DNA of 64,000 bases from Tetrastigma voinierianum. Taxonomy: Eukaryota > Streptophyta > Magnoliopsida > Vitales > Vitaceae. The DNA lies in assembly GCA_016808115.1 (NCBI GenBank), contig JAEQBH010005081.1:372001-436000 (forward strand), read 5' to 3'. Below the pieces are notes generated by a model. That model was not told the origin of the DNA. It worked only from the letters and a program-made list of their open reading frames with translations, and searched no databases. Each line of letters opens with the position of its first letter. The stretch's first letter is position 1. Positions 48,186-60,480 of the stretch are shown piece after piece. Both the position numbers and the translations under genes were made by a program.

Positions 48186-48839
48186 GTACGAGCGAGAGAA
48201 TAGATGGGCTTGAGGCGACCTTGTCAGATTGATAATCTCGGTGTTGATCACCAGTTAATTCTTTGGAGGGGCTGGGGAGAGAAGATTTCCTTCCGGACAA
48301 CGCCAAATCCGAAGGAGTCGTGAGATTGGTTCTTCCCGGCTTGACCAGGGTTGGATAGTAAAGGCCGTCATCACTTTGAGGAGTGGAAAGAAGTTGACGA
48401 CCCGGTGCCCATGGGCTGTGGCGAGAAAGAAAGGAGGTGTGAGAAAGGGGTAATAATCGGTGAAGATCCGGTGAAGAAAAGCACCCACCTCCATTTGAAA
48501 CGCTGTGTAGCAAGGCAGAGAAAAAAATTCCCGAACCAAGCTGAAATTTAGGGAGGTCTTTAAGGCAAGTGAAGGTAAATATTCCTTTGCTTGACATGAT
48601 TAAGCGGAGTCCCAACTTATAAAATTCTTAAGGACTGACCCTTTGCACGATCCACGAAAGAGTTAGGCATTTGAAAAGAAAGCATTCCTAATAGAGCAGC
48701 ATTCGGTGCCATCATAAACCAGGGCCAGGTGAAATCGCGAGATGCAGGATCCCCCGCAATATCAGTCCAGTGTGTTGGTGGGACTTTTCAGACAAAGCAA
48801 CTTGTGTTGTTAGACTTGAGGGCAGTGTAAACCTATTGC
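48186..48839 (+). other. Element F, gag to protease linker
   Basis: Continues the element. Faint similarity to the coiled-coil tail of gag can be seen (about 48190-48230), but frames are badly broken and no motif is firm. Confidence 0.35.
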
Positions 48840-49110
48840 CATATTCGGTGTATAGCGGTTAGGTTTAGGAGAGCTTAAGCTTTACCAACATCACTCACAT
48901 CATTGGCCAGATCGATCGGTGAAGATTCTAAGGAATAATTTGAGATGTGTTGGTAAGGTGGACAAATTCTACTACCCGGAGTGGACTTTGTAGTGCGTCT
49001 AGAACCAATGGGGGCTAATCAGAGTGCCAATTATTCTAGGAAGACATTTTATTTTGCTTGCTGTGCGATAATCAGTGCGAGAAATGGGTCATGCGGCTCG
49101 CATTTGCGAC
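48840..49110 (+). pseudogene. Element F, aspartic protease region
   Basis: Blocks in order across frames are LADRS.KIPKG, DVLVKVDKFYYP.DFVV, EPMGANQSA and IILGR, then ARNGSC..HLRHD. These match the C-terminal half of Athila/Tat protease, including the IILGR segment before the second conserved part. The active-site DSG end was not recovered. Confidence 0.65.
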
Positions 49111-49555
49111 ATGACGACTAGGCTGGTATTTTTCACTTGAGTAACGAGCCTGTGAAGCTGAAGTGGAAGATGGCAATCGGGGGTGATGAGAACGCTCGAG
49201 TGACCATCTGAGAGAAACCAAATGTCCATAAATTGCAAGAATTGGTTAAGGAAAATGAAAAGCGGTGGTGGAGGATTGAATGCTGAGTCACTCCTGAGTC
49301 AATGATCAGCCAAAATCACCCGGTGAGAGAAAGTTCCTTGAAGGAACGACATGAGGGGCATGCTTACGGGCCCTTTGCCAGTCAGCTCCTGCTCCCTCCT
49401 TGACCCTCCATACGATGATCGATTGAGCTAGTTTGGTGCTCACGAAACCAAGCTAGGAGCGCTATTTCGTTCCTTTCATTTTTCCTCGAGGCCCTCCCTA
49501 CTTTGAGCCTGGCCTTGCACCGCAGTAGTGAACCATTCCTTTGCTAAGTGCCACG
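49111..49555 (+). other. Element F, stretch where RT should start
   Basis: A few words (ELVKENEK near 49240) continue from the protease tail, after which nothing resembling RT appears. The GC-rich ORF3 region begins at about 49556. Confidence 0.4.
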
Positions 49556-51180
49556 GGTCGACATCGGCGCTGGCGACTATCCTGCGATGAGCCATTCACG
49601 CCGTCTCACGGTGCTGCCGTCCGCAAGCCTCGGCTTTAGTGACTGAGCCGCGACCAGCGATTAGCGTCCCGCGGCGGCCAATTCTGCGCCCATTGTCGAG
49701 CCACTGGTCCACCACGTCGCGCGCCTGACCCGCGCCCTCTAAACGTACATAGCGAGCTGATTCTGGCGTCACCGTGATGCGCTGAACCGCGAGACATGGT
49801 CGTGCGGGGTGGTTCATTATAGGCGAGTTGGAATTTAGTATGCCGAGTTGATTGGAGGATCCGAGGGCACTTCGAGAGCCGTGCCGTGCGGACACTCCCT
49901 AAAATTTACCTGGCCGACCCGGCCCGACCATACCTGGGCCTCAAGTTCGGGGCGGTATTAGACCAGGATGGGACCGCGGGCCCCTTCTCCGGTACCTCAG
50001 AGATGACTCGGAGGCAGGCCCTCCCAGCCGGGCTCGGACGTGGGCCGGGGGTCCTCGAGATCTCGGCCGGCGGGTCACCTCCTAGTTGACGAGGGCTCAT
50101 CACCCCAGCTTTCACCAGCCTCGCGGATCAGGCGCCCCGTGTTCTGACGACCTTTGCGTTAAGATGCGTGGTGAATGACGGGGACTTCCGCGGGAGCCAT
50201 TCTCGGCGTACGGCGTGACCACCGACCGGTTGAGGGCGATGGTACGATCCGCGATATTCCTGCTTCCATTCATGGCCTTGTGGCGATTCTATTATCTGAG
50301 TGTACTCGGGATTTGCTGCGCGACTGAGTGATCCGTGAATTCGATTGGCGTTGACGACCGGCGGGTGCTCGAGTGCCGGCGGCGCGGGCTTGCCGATGCG
50401 TAGCAAATTACGGAGATCTGAAATTTGGCGACCATCCGAGAAGATGTCCATTGTCTGAAACCAGCTCTGCTAGGACCGTACTCTTTATGACGGCTCGCCT
50501 TAGATCTTTCATATCTGGACCACTTGCTCCCGAACCGACTTGTTCCCGTGCAGCATTATGTTGACGCCAGAGCCATACTCGAGGCCACATGCCGGATCTC
50601 GAGAGGATTACGGTTCGGTCCCTGAGCTTGTTATGACTTCCTTTGCTGCGCTTTGAGGAGAAGGTCCGCGCGAGGCGACTCGAGGCGAGGGTTGCAGCTG
50701 TTGATCTGCGATTGGCGAGCGAGGTCTGGAGCGCCAGGAGTTGCCAAGACACGCATCGGCGAAGGATCGATTGCACTTCCGGTCGCATCCATGGAAGCGA
50801 TCTCTTTACATGCCCGATCTGGTTATTCTCGGCGGCGGGATCGGGAAGCGACGGTGATATGAAGGACCCTTAGAGGGAGAGATCTGTTCTGAGTAAGTAA
50901 GGTGGAAGGAGCTCGATTCGAATTCATCTCCTCCGCCTCCACCTCCACCTCCCGCCTCTATTACTTGACCCTGGCCGACGCTGCGAGGCCGCTTCCTACT
51001 GTGGCCGGCGGTCTCGAGCATATTCGCGTATCAGTGCAGGAGCTTCTTTGTGTATGGATCTCTTTGTTTGCGTGCTTGCTACTACGGCGTCGTTGTGGAC
51101 CAGGATGGCCCGACGAGGCTGCTATAGAGCCTGATCAAGCCATGCTTCTTCGGATCATGTGCCACCTCGGTCTCCGCTGA
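49556..51180 (+). pseudogene. Element F, GC-rich ORF3 remnant (plant transposon-type protein)
   Basis: Base composition rises sharply at 49556 and falls again after about 51290. On the plus strand, FPVQHYVDARAILEA-like sequence (about 50530-50580) is followed by LRFEEKVRARRLEARV (50645-50695). These match the late part of a third ORF known from Tat/Athila-like elements, where a QHWVQRRGVLLEALFRI-like block precedes YFEEKVHRKKL. An N-terminal basic, proline-rich region would correspond to 49560-50100. Function is unknown. Frameshifts are numerous. Confidence 0.55.
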
Positions 51181-51299
51181 GCTACGGTACTGAGACAGTC
51201 GCGGCGGCCTCCTTAGACATGCTGGTAAGCGTCGCGACGACTTGGATCCACGGCACATCTACCACCACGAGGTAGAGTGGTCACACTCCCTTCTCCTAA

Positions 51300-52586
51300 C
51301 TTTCTGTCCTAACCGGTGAAGGCATGTTCATACTTTGGTTGGGAGGAAAGTTAGAGTTAGAAGTGTCATCATCATGTTTTTGTATTGTTTTTAGCTTTGT
51401 GCTTTGCCTACTCATTTTGTATAGGATTGTATAGGATGCATGTATTAACAGGTAGTAGGCGGTGATACTTTAATTATGTTAGCTATTTTAAGCATTGGTT
51501 ATATCAAAAAAGCTTTTGTGCATAGCATTATTTGCATTTTTCGTACACCTTTGCCAATTATTTTGTGTAACTATTTTGTCGTTTCCCTCTTGCCTTGAGT
51601 TGAAGAATTGAAGCCCTGTATGTCATGATAATGATAGAACAATTCCATGCATGATTAAGTTTTTGGTGGATTGAAGTTCCAGCATATTCAACCTTTTACA
51701 TCACAGCCTTTGGCTAATCACGGTGCACGGATTGTACCCGATAGGTTGAGAAGCTATATACCTCTTTCCACTTTACCATGGAGCCTTAGATCTGTTGGCT
51801 TGACCCATAATAGGTTTGTGTTGCAGTGAATGAAGACGATGTAGTCTTCCACGAAGAATGAAAAGAAAAGAAAAAGAAAAAAAAAAAAGAAAAAAAGAAA
51901 AAGAAGGAAAAGAAAGGAAAAGCGTGACGACTTTCATGAAACCGGGCTGGGTCAGGAATATGGCGAAAGCCTTTAAAGCCCGATGCCCTAAACCATAATT
52001 GGTTGGGAGTCATCGACTTAGTATTCGCTACACGGGTGGATGGGTGGAGTTTAGCGAGTTGTAGGTTCTTAATTCTCGAAGTCATTCGAGTCCCGGGGTG
52101 AAGCTATGGGGTTTGTGGTCGAGTTGATCCTTTTATTGTTGATGCGCTAAACCTTAATTAGTTGAAGTCATGTTGGCGGTTTACCCATTACGGACTTTGG
52201 TGAAGTCGAGTTTAGCATTGCATCCTGTCTGACCCGAAAGAAAGAAATAAGAGTGTGGCTGGTCTATTTGGGTTGGTCGGCCGGTTTAGGCCCAGCGGTA
52301 GCCGGGTTGGAAGGAGAGCCAAGCTTTGCGACTTATTGGCTCAAGCGGATTTTGTAGGAGCAAATTGAATTTTAATTGGAAGTTTAGGTTGACTTCATGG
52401 AACCAATGTTGCCCTAAAACTTGTTCTTATATGGCATTTGTTCTCTCATGACAGTTTTCGTACAAGGTCTAAGTCGTTCATACTAAAGGTAAAGTTTATC
52501 TGTACACACACTTTTTGGACAATACTTTTTGCAAAAGCGACATGCATACCTTTATTGTTTAGCATTGCCCCGAGGTTAGCAGCGTG
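51300..52586 (+). mobile_element. Element F, 3' non-coding region
   Basis: Non-coding. A purine tract (about 51858-51925, AAGAAAAAG words) is followed by blocks shared with element E on its own sense strand (CCTTTAAAGCCCGATGCC, GGTTGGGAG, CCCGGGGTGAAGC-like). Another element with the same arrangement argues for a conserved RNA-level role, for example in packaging, but that is inference. Confidence 0.6.
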
Positions 52587-52599
52587 CCGGTAGGGGGTG
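52587..52599 (+). promoter_or_regulatory. Element F polypurine tract
   Basis: CCGGTAGGGGGTG lies directly before TGATTAGTGCC, the LTR start. Confidence 0.7.
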
Positions 52600-54072
52600 T
52601 GATTAGTGCCAAAGTGCTATTTTTGAACCCCCATTTAAGATGAGTTTTGGGAGGCGCTTGCGCGTCATGAGTGAGCCAATTTGGCATGTGCGGGGTCCAC
52701 TTAGTCTTTGATGATTTGGTTTCGAGGTTGTTTTGGTAGTTTGCGAGGTATTGGGAACCTGTCCCCGACAAACGGCGTCGCATTAGTGTCTTCGAATGAG
52801 AGAATTCTCGGTGATTTCATCACCCCGAAAATGAAGAAATGTCAGTGGAAGTGATGAATTAAATTTGAAGCGGATCACGAGCAATCACGGGAGGCGGCGA
52901 GGAGGCAAACATGATTTTCTACATATTGCGTAAAATTCGCAAAGTTACTTGAAAATCTTCATAACCATAGCGAAAATTCGCAATCCAGTGAAAAATTTCG
53001 CTATGCACATTTTCGCTAAGCTAGCGGGATTCGCGTGCATAGCGAAAATTTGAACTAAGCTATGCGCTGTATTTTTCGCTATGATAGCGAGGAATTCAGC
53101 ATAAGCGAAGAATCCCATTGTGTTTTTTGATTCCAAACGACCTCGTTTTGTATAATTCCCAATTTATCCCTATTGTAATCATATATTTTAGGTATTTTTG
53201 GTATTTCACACAATTGGGTTGCTATATAACTTTTGTAACCCTAACTTTTATTTTTATCCAAGCTTTCCCGAAGCTTTTGGTTTAAGAGTTACATTTTGCT
53301 CTCTTCTCTCTTCTTTCTCTCATTTTCTTGGCTTCCAAACACACCCCTTAAGGATGCGACTCTCAGGGATGCTTGGCTAAGCCACCAAGCCTTGAGGGAG
53401 GTTCTTAGCTTGGTTATTGGTGGTTTGGCGGTGTCCTCGTGCTTTAAATGAAGCAGTCTTTGCATTTATGGCTCCCAGGCACTTTTCAAACTAGGGTTTA
53501 ATGCTGTTTAATGTCTTTCCTTTGGTCAATACTTGTCATGCTTTAGGGTTAAGTGCATTCTTAATGGTAGATGCCTTTGAAATTCTTCAGCTATCATCAT
53601 TTATGAGCCATTGAAATGAGTTAAATGCTAGGTTTCAAAGCGATTGGAACATTGAATGCTCGATTATATGATTGGACTCAAATAGAAGTGTTTTTAGGGT
53701 TAGGTTTATAGCTAAACAAAGATCCGGTTTGGCACTTGACTATGTCATTTGCCACTAATGCGAGAAATAACGGGACATCTTAATAACCCCATTTTGAAGC
53801 TAGTGACCCCGAGCCTTCAAGGTTACCATTTCACACTTTAATTTAAGCTATTTCGGGTTACCCGGTGAACAACGATCTCCCACTGTTTTTTACCCAATCC
53901 AAAAATCCAAATGAAAGCCTCACCATTTGAATCATGATACAAATCATTTGTGGAATGAAAACCGTCCGTGTTCGACCACTGAACCCATTTATCTTTGCGT
54001 GCTCCCGACTACGACGGTAGGAGGAACAGGATACAAGTTTTGTTGATTAGGATCACTGCGTGGCACGAATCA
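52600..54072 (+). mobile_element. Element F, 3' LTR
   Basis: Starts TGATTAGTGCCAAAGTG and ends GGCACGAATCA. The 15-base palindrome TCGCTATGATAGCGA (53076-53090) is the counterpart of the one in the 5' LTR. The following ATGCT (54073-54077) equals the G sequence at the insertion point; on the left the flank reads AATCG, so the target duplication is only approximate. Confidence 0.8.
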
Positions 54073-55670
54073 ATGCTTTCGATGAGATGGAATCACCCTA
54101 AATTGGGCTCTCTCCACCACAAGTGCATATCTGTGCTTAAAGAAATAAACACACATTGGCTTGAATGCATGATCCTATGAATGTCTAGCGATCATCCTCA
54201 TATCCGGTCCCTCCCCAGTCCTTCATACCTAAGCCACATATGCGAACCTTAGCTTTTTTTTGTTTGTGGACAACCCTCCGATGTATATATCAATTGGGTT
54301 GTCTCAGACGGTCATGTGTGTATGGACTACCCTCAGTGTATATCGGATTGGGCGTCTCAGACGATTGATATTATGTTTGGACTACCCTTCGATATTTATT
54401 ATTTTTAGACAACCCTCCGAACCATTCTCTCAAGAATTACCTCATGCACTCACTCCTATCGTCCTAGGGTGCCCTAGTACATATGGAATGCATGATGCCA
54501 ATTCCATTTACAATTCAATAACACATGCAAATATATAATCATGCATATATTCACATAATTTAAATCACAAAAACATGTCATGTAATTTCACCATCACTTA
54601 CATCAAAATTAGCTCACGTGGGCTAATGATCAAACCATATTGAAAAAAGCCTCTTAATTTGGTGCTCGACCAAACACGCGTTATTTCACAAAGGTATTTT
54701 GTGAGACACTATTCTCGAGAATAGTGAAACCCTCAGTTATATTCCCGACAAATCATAAATCATCCGGTTCGCCCATTGAACCCGAATTTCCACGGCATTT
54801 CCGGCCTTATACAAACCAACACACATAATTTATTCAGCCAAATTATCACATGGCTCATAACGATCGTAGCGGCCCTCACGATCAACGATTTAAAAAATGG
54901 GTTTTCGATAATTTCAAACTGCCTGGTCGGTCCCAGATTTGGGACGTCAAAGCAACCCCTCACGGCCTCATTCAACTCAAACATTAACAAAGTACTTAAA
55001 TAAAGAATAAAACCCAAGTAGGGAGAAACCCCTACCTCACGGAGTTTGTCAAAACTCCTCAAATCCGGTGCCCACTCGTAGGCCTCTCGCGAGGCGGCTT
55101 TCCTTCTTACCACGAAGACTTAGGCCCGGTCGGATCGCGATATTTTTAGAAGAGTCGGATGTTACTACCTGCAAACACGATGCAACTCTTTGAATCTCTC
55201 CCTTCAATTCACGTTTTTGGTCCTTTTTTTTAATTGGAGAAGACAAGCACTATTCGCTATTTTGGCTTTTTCTAACTTAAAACAATTCCATTAATACCAA
55301 TTATGTCCTTCTTTTTCCAGTTTTGACATTTGGCACTATCTCGGCCGTCCATTTTCATCATTTCTCTACTCATGCCACTTATGGCACATGAGTACGTGTT
55401 ATATGTGACTTTTTTTGCATCCAATCGTTTTCTTGCACGCGATGATGCCTCGAAGCGTGTAAATTCGGAGCTTTCTCGAATTAATGGTCGACATGCTATC
55501 TAGATTTGCGAGACAATTGTTTTGCCTTTTTCTATATAGACTAAAACCCCTCAATTAACATAATTACAAGAGCCTTACACTTCTCTTTGCATCCATATTA
55601 CTTTGGATAATTTTGCTTGATAAAATAATTTTTCTCTTAATGTTCATGAATTTAAAATAAGGGTTCGATC
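54073..55670 (-). mobile_element. Element G, 3' LTR, part 2 of 3
   Basis: Resumes the match to the 5' LTR (54095-54240 against 63850-63990, for example AAATAAACACACAC and GCATGATCCTA). It then runs through a region with three related words (ACAACCCTCCGA and GACTACCCT variants, 54270-54420) and an AT-rich part. It ends where element D copy 2 begins. No coding domain. Confidence 0.7.
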
Positions 55671-58224
55671 TGACCTTTGCAAGTGCACGAGCCATAGTAG
55701 TAAAATAAAATGTAAGTCCCATCATTCCCACGAGAGTTGATAGCGGTGGATCAGCACACATTACTAAAATTCCATACTATTTGGACTCAAAAACTCATAG
55801 TGAAGGTTTTATCTAAACAACAAAAATTAAAAAATCCCTATAATATTGAATAATGTCAAACTAAGCTTAAAACAAACGTGGCGAGAAGAAAAATAAATTG
55901 CATATATAAAAATGGATTAAATCGGTTTCATGTGAAAACAAAAACTTCATCGGTGAAATACGGCTAAACGGTCGATTCCGGCTTGATTATGTACATTGCT
56001 TTTGTTCTATATATGGACGGTTATTGTCCAAGATTTCCTAATTATTGGAATTAGATTTCTCCATATTCACCGATTAGATATCCTTGCTTCTCTCGAAGAC
56101 AAGATCAAACCAGCTACCTGTATTCTAAATTCTCTTGCAAGATCGGGGTATTTTTCTTTCTCAATACTTCACACCCATTTCCTGCTGACAACATAACTTT
56201 TGCTTTTCCTTCTCAGATTTTCTTTAGTTTCTACTCACTTAATTGGTGGCTCAACCTCCGCATCTATGGGTTTATCCTTCTTGATTAGATCTAAGCTAAC
56301 ACTGTGGATTAGAACTTACCTTAGATTAAGGTGAACTTCGATTATTTATATCATAAATACACCCTCCAACTTCAATTATGAGCCGAACGTATTTATCAAA
56401 ATGAACTCTAGAGCTCGCAGTCAATAATGGTAGTCTAACATACCTGTAGCAAGAATGCTCTCACTCAGAATCTCCGTCTGTGTCACGCAGAGGGCATCCC
56501 GATATCGCAGTAAGATACATTCTCAATTGGTATTAGTACTACTATCGGGAACTTATCCATTCAAAACGATACCACCAAGTAAACCGAACCCAAATTAATT
56601 CTCCCTAATTGTGCAGAAAGATCAGAATTAAATGTAAATCAAATCCAAAGAGTCGCGCTTGATTACCGCATTGCGACCACAAGGAAATGGAGCACCGATC
56701 ACGCACAACCACCGTAATTGCAATAAACCGAGAAGAATCGAATTCCACAAATTGTCAGATTTCATAAACTTTCAGCAAGTATCACTTAAGAAAATAATAG
56801 AACTAAAAATCCGCCACTGGCTCTCGAGACATTCGCAGACATTCAAACTAGAAAATGAAACTAAAAAAATAAAAAAATAAAATCTACTCTAAAATATACA
56901 CCGAGTTCCTCTCTTCCTTTCCCCTTTTCCGTAGTGAAGACGTAAAACCCGCTTACTCTTCTAAAGCCATCTATTTATATTGTAAAAAGAATTTAATTTT
57001 AATCCCTAAAATGCTTCGTGGAACTCCAAAGAAAAAGCTCGGGCCACCGTCCCATGTCGCGACCTCGTTGATGTCGCGACATGGACTTCTCGATCGTCAT
57101 GATCGTGACCTCTTTCTTTAAGTTGCAACCATTTGTCTTGGTAACCGCGATCTGGTCGCGCATCATTTGTGGTCGCGAATCTCATTTGCTCTTGTTCCTT
57201 AGTGTTGATGTCGCGATCTTCGCTACATGTCGCCGACATCATTGTATTTCTATTCTTCCAGCCTTTCCGAGTCATGACATCGCTTCTTTAGTCATAATTA
57301 ATTTTCTCGTTGCATGATGACTTATGTCAGACTTTGATTTCTTGGTCGCAATTGTGTTGGTGGTCTTCTTGCCTTCATACGTTTCAATTTTATGTCGCGA
57401 CCTCATGGTGATGTCACGACCTTTTGCTTCCCATTTCTTTCTTCCTGCTGGGTAACCTCAAGCCTCTACATCAGAACAAATTTCCTCCTTCCCACCTATT
57501 TTTCCAGTCACACCCAAGGTGGTGTCAACTTTTTATTCTTCCACTGTTTCTTCTGTCACACCTAATGAGCATTCACATCATTCTCATCCCGATTTGCAAA
57601 GGTCTGTGTCGCTTCTGCAGCGCTCTTATTCAAGCTACAGTCACACTCTTCTTCCAAATCTATTCTTACACTTGAATTCCTCTGTTGGTGTCGCCACATC
57701 ATAGTGTGCTCACATGAATGGATATTTATATCAAAATTAGTTAAAACTCTTCTCGCAAAGACCTCTCTCAGGCTTCACAGACGGATCCTGTCGCGACTCA
57801 AAGTGGTGTCGACATCATTCATATTCAAAGCAAGGCCGCGACATCAAAGTGATGTCGCGACATGAATTTCTTTCCTTTATTATTTCCTTTAGTCTCGACC
57901 ACGCTTTGTCACAACCCTCCTTCTTCAAGTCACGACTTAATTTTGTTCAAGTTTTCTATTTCTTCTTCAAAGCCGAATTTGTTGATGTCGTGACTTGAAA
58001 TGGCCGGGCAATCGAAGCTCCGTCGCGACTTAAATTTTCGGGCCAGGACTCCTCAATTTATCGAGAAGCTGGTTTCTTCCCGATTTTTGCTAAGATTTGA
58101 GCTTCTCGTTTGTATTTTCATGCAAAATGAAATTATAAATATCCACATTGTAACAAATCAACATTTATCTCGTAATATACTCAGAAAAATGGATTAAAAA
58201 TCTAATGAGTTTTTGGACTCATCA
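55671..58224 (-). mobile_element. Solo LTR of element D, copy 2, inside the G LTR
   Basis: Begins TGACCTTTGCAAGTGCACGA on the plus strand and ends GGACTCATCA, about 2.55 kb. It is homologous to D copy 1. Flanks are CGATC (55666-55670) and ACGAT (58225-58229), similar but not an exact duplication. G sequence continues on both sides. No internal region, so this is a solo LTR. Confidence 0.65.
57055..57990. repeat. TGTCGCGACA-like palindrome cluster in D copy 2
   Basis: The same word family as in D copy 1, here as TGTCGCGACC and TGTCGCGACA pairs around 57055-57080, 57393-57421, 57789-57815 and 57835-57862, with shorter pair spacing (17-19 bases) than copy 1. Confidence 0.7.
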
Positions 58225-58362
58225 ACGATTCCAACGGTGAAATCCGTTTTGTCATCTGAGATCCAGAGAATAAATTTCTGATTTTTAACCGAAATTACAA
58301 TTTTGTAACCGAAATTACGATTTTGCCCTTTTCCCAGAAATTGGATTTTCTCGGGTCTTACA
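58225..58362 (-). mobile_element. Element G, 3' LTR, part 3 of 3 (inner end)
   Basis: Ends GGGTCTTACA, so on the minus strand the LTR starts TGTAAGACCCGAGAAAATCC. The three parts add up to about 2.1 kb. Confidence 0.75.
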
Positions 58363-58380
58363 TTCTCCCCTCCTTAAAAG
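58363..58380 (-). promoter_or_regulatory. Element G polypurine tract
   Basis: The minus strand reads AAGGAGGGGAGAA directly before the LTR start, the standard position and composition for Tekay-like chromoviruses. Confidence 0.8.
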
Positions 58381-58489
58381 GAATTTATTCCCGAAATTCA
58401 GGACAATCACAACATAACACATGCATATGCAACGTGCATTCTACCATGCTGTAAACAGTCATTTAAATCTTAAACAATTAAACCACGTA

Positions 58490-59245
58490 CCTTCTTCCCT
58501 AAACAAGAAGGGATAGGTGGCCCGCATCGTGTCCCCGCTGCTCCTCACGCTCGACTCCTCCACTTCACAAGGCCGCCATAGCACCTCACTAAATTCTCAC
58601 TGGGTCTTGCGTCAGAAACCCGGGATCACGACTATCCAAAATGCACATTGGTCCTCTTCAAAGGGTCCTATCGTTGTCAACCCTTAATCAGTCCTCAATC
58701 CAATTACACGTAGAGATGATCCGAGTATACTTCTCGAGTACGAGACGTGAAACACCTCGACACCGATACGCCAAGCAGAAAGCCAACCGGGTACGCTACA
58801 ACGCCTATCCTCTCGAGTATCTTGAAAGGCCCAAAGGAATTCGCACATTCCACACTTGCCGAACCCGACCACTCCTCCCAGCATCACCTTCAAGAAAACG
58901 CGCCGATCCCCAACCCCAAACTCTAAGGGTCGACGTCGTACATCAGCATAGCTCTTCTGTCGGCTTTGAGCCATGAGAAGACGCTGTCGTATCAAGCTCA
59001 CCTTCTCGGAGGTGTCTCTAATCAAATCAGGACCAGTGATGGAGCTCTCTCCCACCTCGGTCCAACATAATGGTGACCTGCATGGCCCTCTTTGCATACA
59101 AAGGCCTCATACGCTGCCATCTCAGATACTCGCCCTCGATAATCGTTGTTGTAGCGACCAACCAAGGGCAAATGCTCCTCCCCAAAGAACCCTTATGACC
59201 TGGGTGATCGTATGCTCAGCTGTCCTCTAACACCTCAGATATAAT
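58490..59245 (-). pseudogene. Element G, integrase C-terminus with chromodomain
   Basis: On the minus strand, LPLVGRYNNDY and MAAYEAF (about 59165-59110) are followed by GPCRSPLCWTEVGESSITGP and RQRLLMAQSRQKSYADVRRR (59090-58930). EVFHVSYSR then precedes a chromodomain-like end, VLWRPCEVEES with TYPFLF (about 58585-58500). This is the integrase tail of a Ty3/gypsy chromovirus. Integrase inserts the DNA copy, and the chromodomain is thought to steer it to marked chromatin. One 137-codon frame is open; the rest is frameshifted. Confidence 0.85.
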
Positions 59246-60480
59246 CCACACAACGTGTAACCCTACAACCCTTACTTTGTGTGTAGCGACCTTCCCAAGG
59301 TCACAATCAAACAGTCCAATGAATTTGTCAACCTAGTCCATGTCATGAATAGCATCCATGCAGAGGCCCTTATGGCCTCACGGCGCAATGCAATTCCCGA
59401 AATTGTCGAATCTCCGAGTCACTCAGGCTCCCATCACTTTCAACTCTAAGTCATGTGATAACTTTGTGGTGTGTTTTTATCTCGTTAACTCTTCGGCTTA
59501 CACTTGAGCCTCTTACATTCATGTCTGAAGTCGGGGTATCTCCTGGGTCTTTTTACACCTAACTTTCAGGATTCTCACCTTAGAGGATTACTGGCCCCCT
59601 TTTTTTGCTTTGCCCTGACACACTTTAATTACTCTTCATTTCGGAATCGAACTATGAGTCTTCATTAGGCGTGATCTAGAACAAACTCAACCCACACTCA
59701 CGAGTGGTGAATGATACATACCGTGCCCACACCCAGGCTTCGACAAGATGTTAGGTGCGCATGAGCGTAATAATGCCATACTATGACACCCGATCCGGGG
59801 TCCACCATGAGAGCGAATCTCGAGTCTCTCGCTCGTCATCCCGGAGCTATCAGTCGACTCTCACCACATCCTAGGGAAGAACATCTATCTTTGGCTTCTC
59901 CTAAGGCCTTAACCTCTAAGCCCAATCCAATGCCGTGTCAGGTATGACAACCCGGCTAAGGTCTCAGTCACGACAACTTGGAGTGGTTGTCAGCTCATCC
60001 ATCGACGACATCATTGACGATAGATTCTGCCGAGGTCCACCCGCCATTTGCGCGACTCGATGTCCCATGCGACCGACCACCTCTAGCCCCTCACGGCCTA
60101 TAAATGTGTGGGAGTGTATATAGCCTGTGAAACTGGCCGGTTCCTCGACCGTCTTAGGGTGGAGGAATGAGCAGTACTCTCTCTGTTCTACGATGCTTGG
60201 GACCACATTGTCCTGAAAGTCACAGGATCCTGTCTGCAGACGATCGGGTCCTTGCGCGAATCGGTCTGGTCACGAAACTCGTGTGAAGCGAAGTCTTCGC
60301 CTCTTCCGAACTAGAAGAAGGATGATCCTCCTCTTGCTACCAACACAGCATCAGGTGCTTCAGAGGCGTCCTCGATCTCTCTGCCCATGGTTAGAGATCG
60401 TCCCGACCATGGAGTCCGCGATCATTGGCGAAATCTCGATCTTGCCCGAGATAGACTGACTTCAGCCCATTCTTTCGAAT
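59246..60480 (-). pseudogene. Element G, RNase H to integrase core, unresolved
   Basis: Position requires the RNase H end and the integrase core. Only scattered words fit (YDWDYRII near 60500, MGHRVAQMAGG near 60050). Stops are dense in all frames. Assigned by position only. Confidence 0.4.

Noticed and set aside
48103..48615. 170-codon minus-strand frame
   Set aside because: Lies opposite the gag tail of element F, serine/leucine/proline-rich with no motif; taken as chance.
49596..51021. Arginine- and proline-rich frames on the minus strand as antisense genes
   Set aside because: The recognisable ORF3 block is on the plus strand; the minus frames are its GC-rich shadows.
49556..51290. Bacterial contamination as source of the GC-rich island
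   Set aside because: It lies between gag-protease and the 3' LTR of one element and contains ORF3-like blocks.
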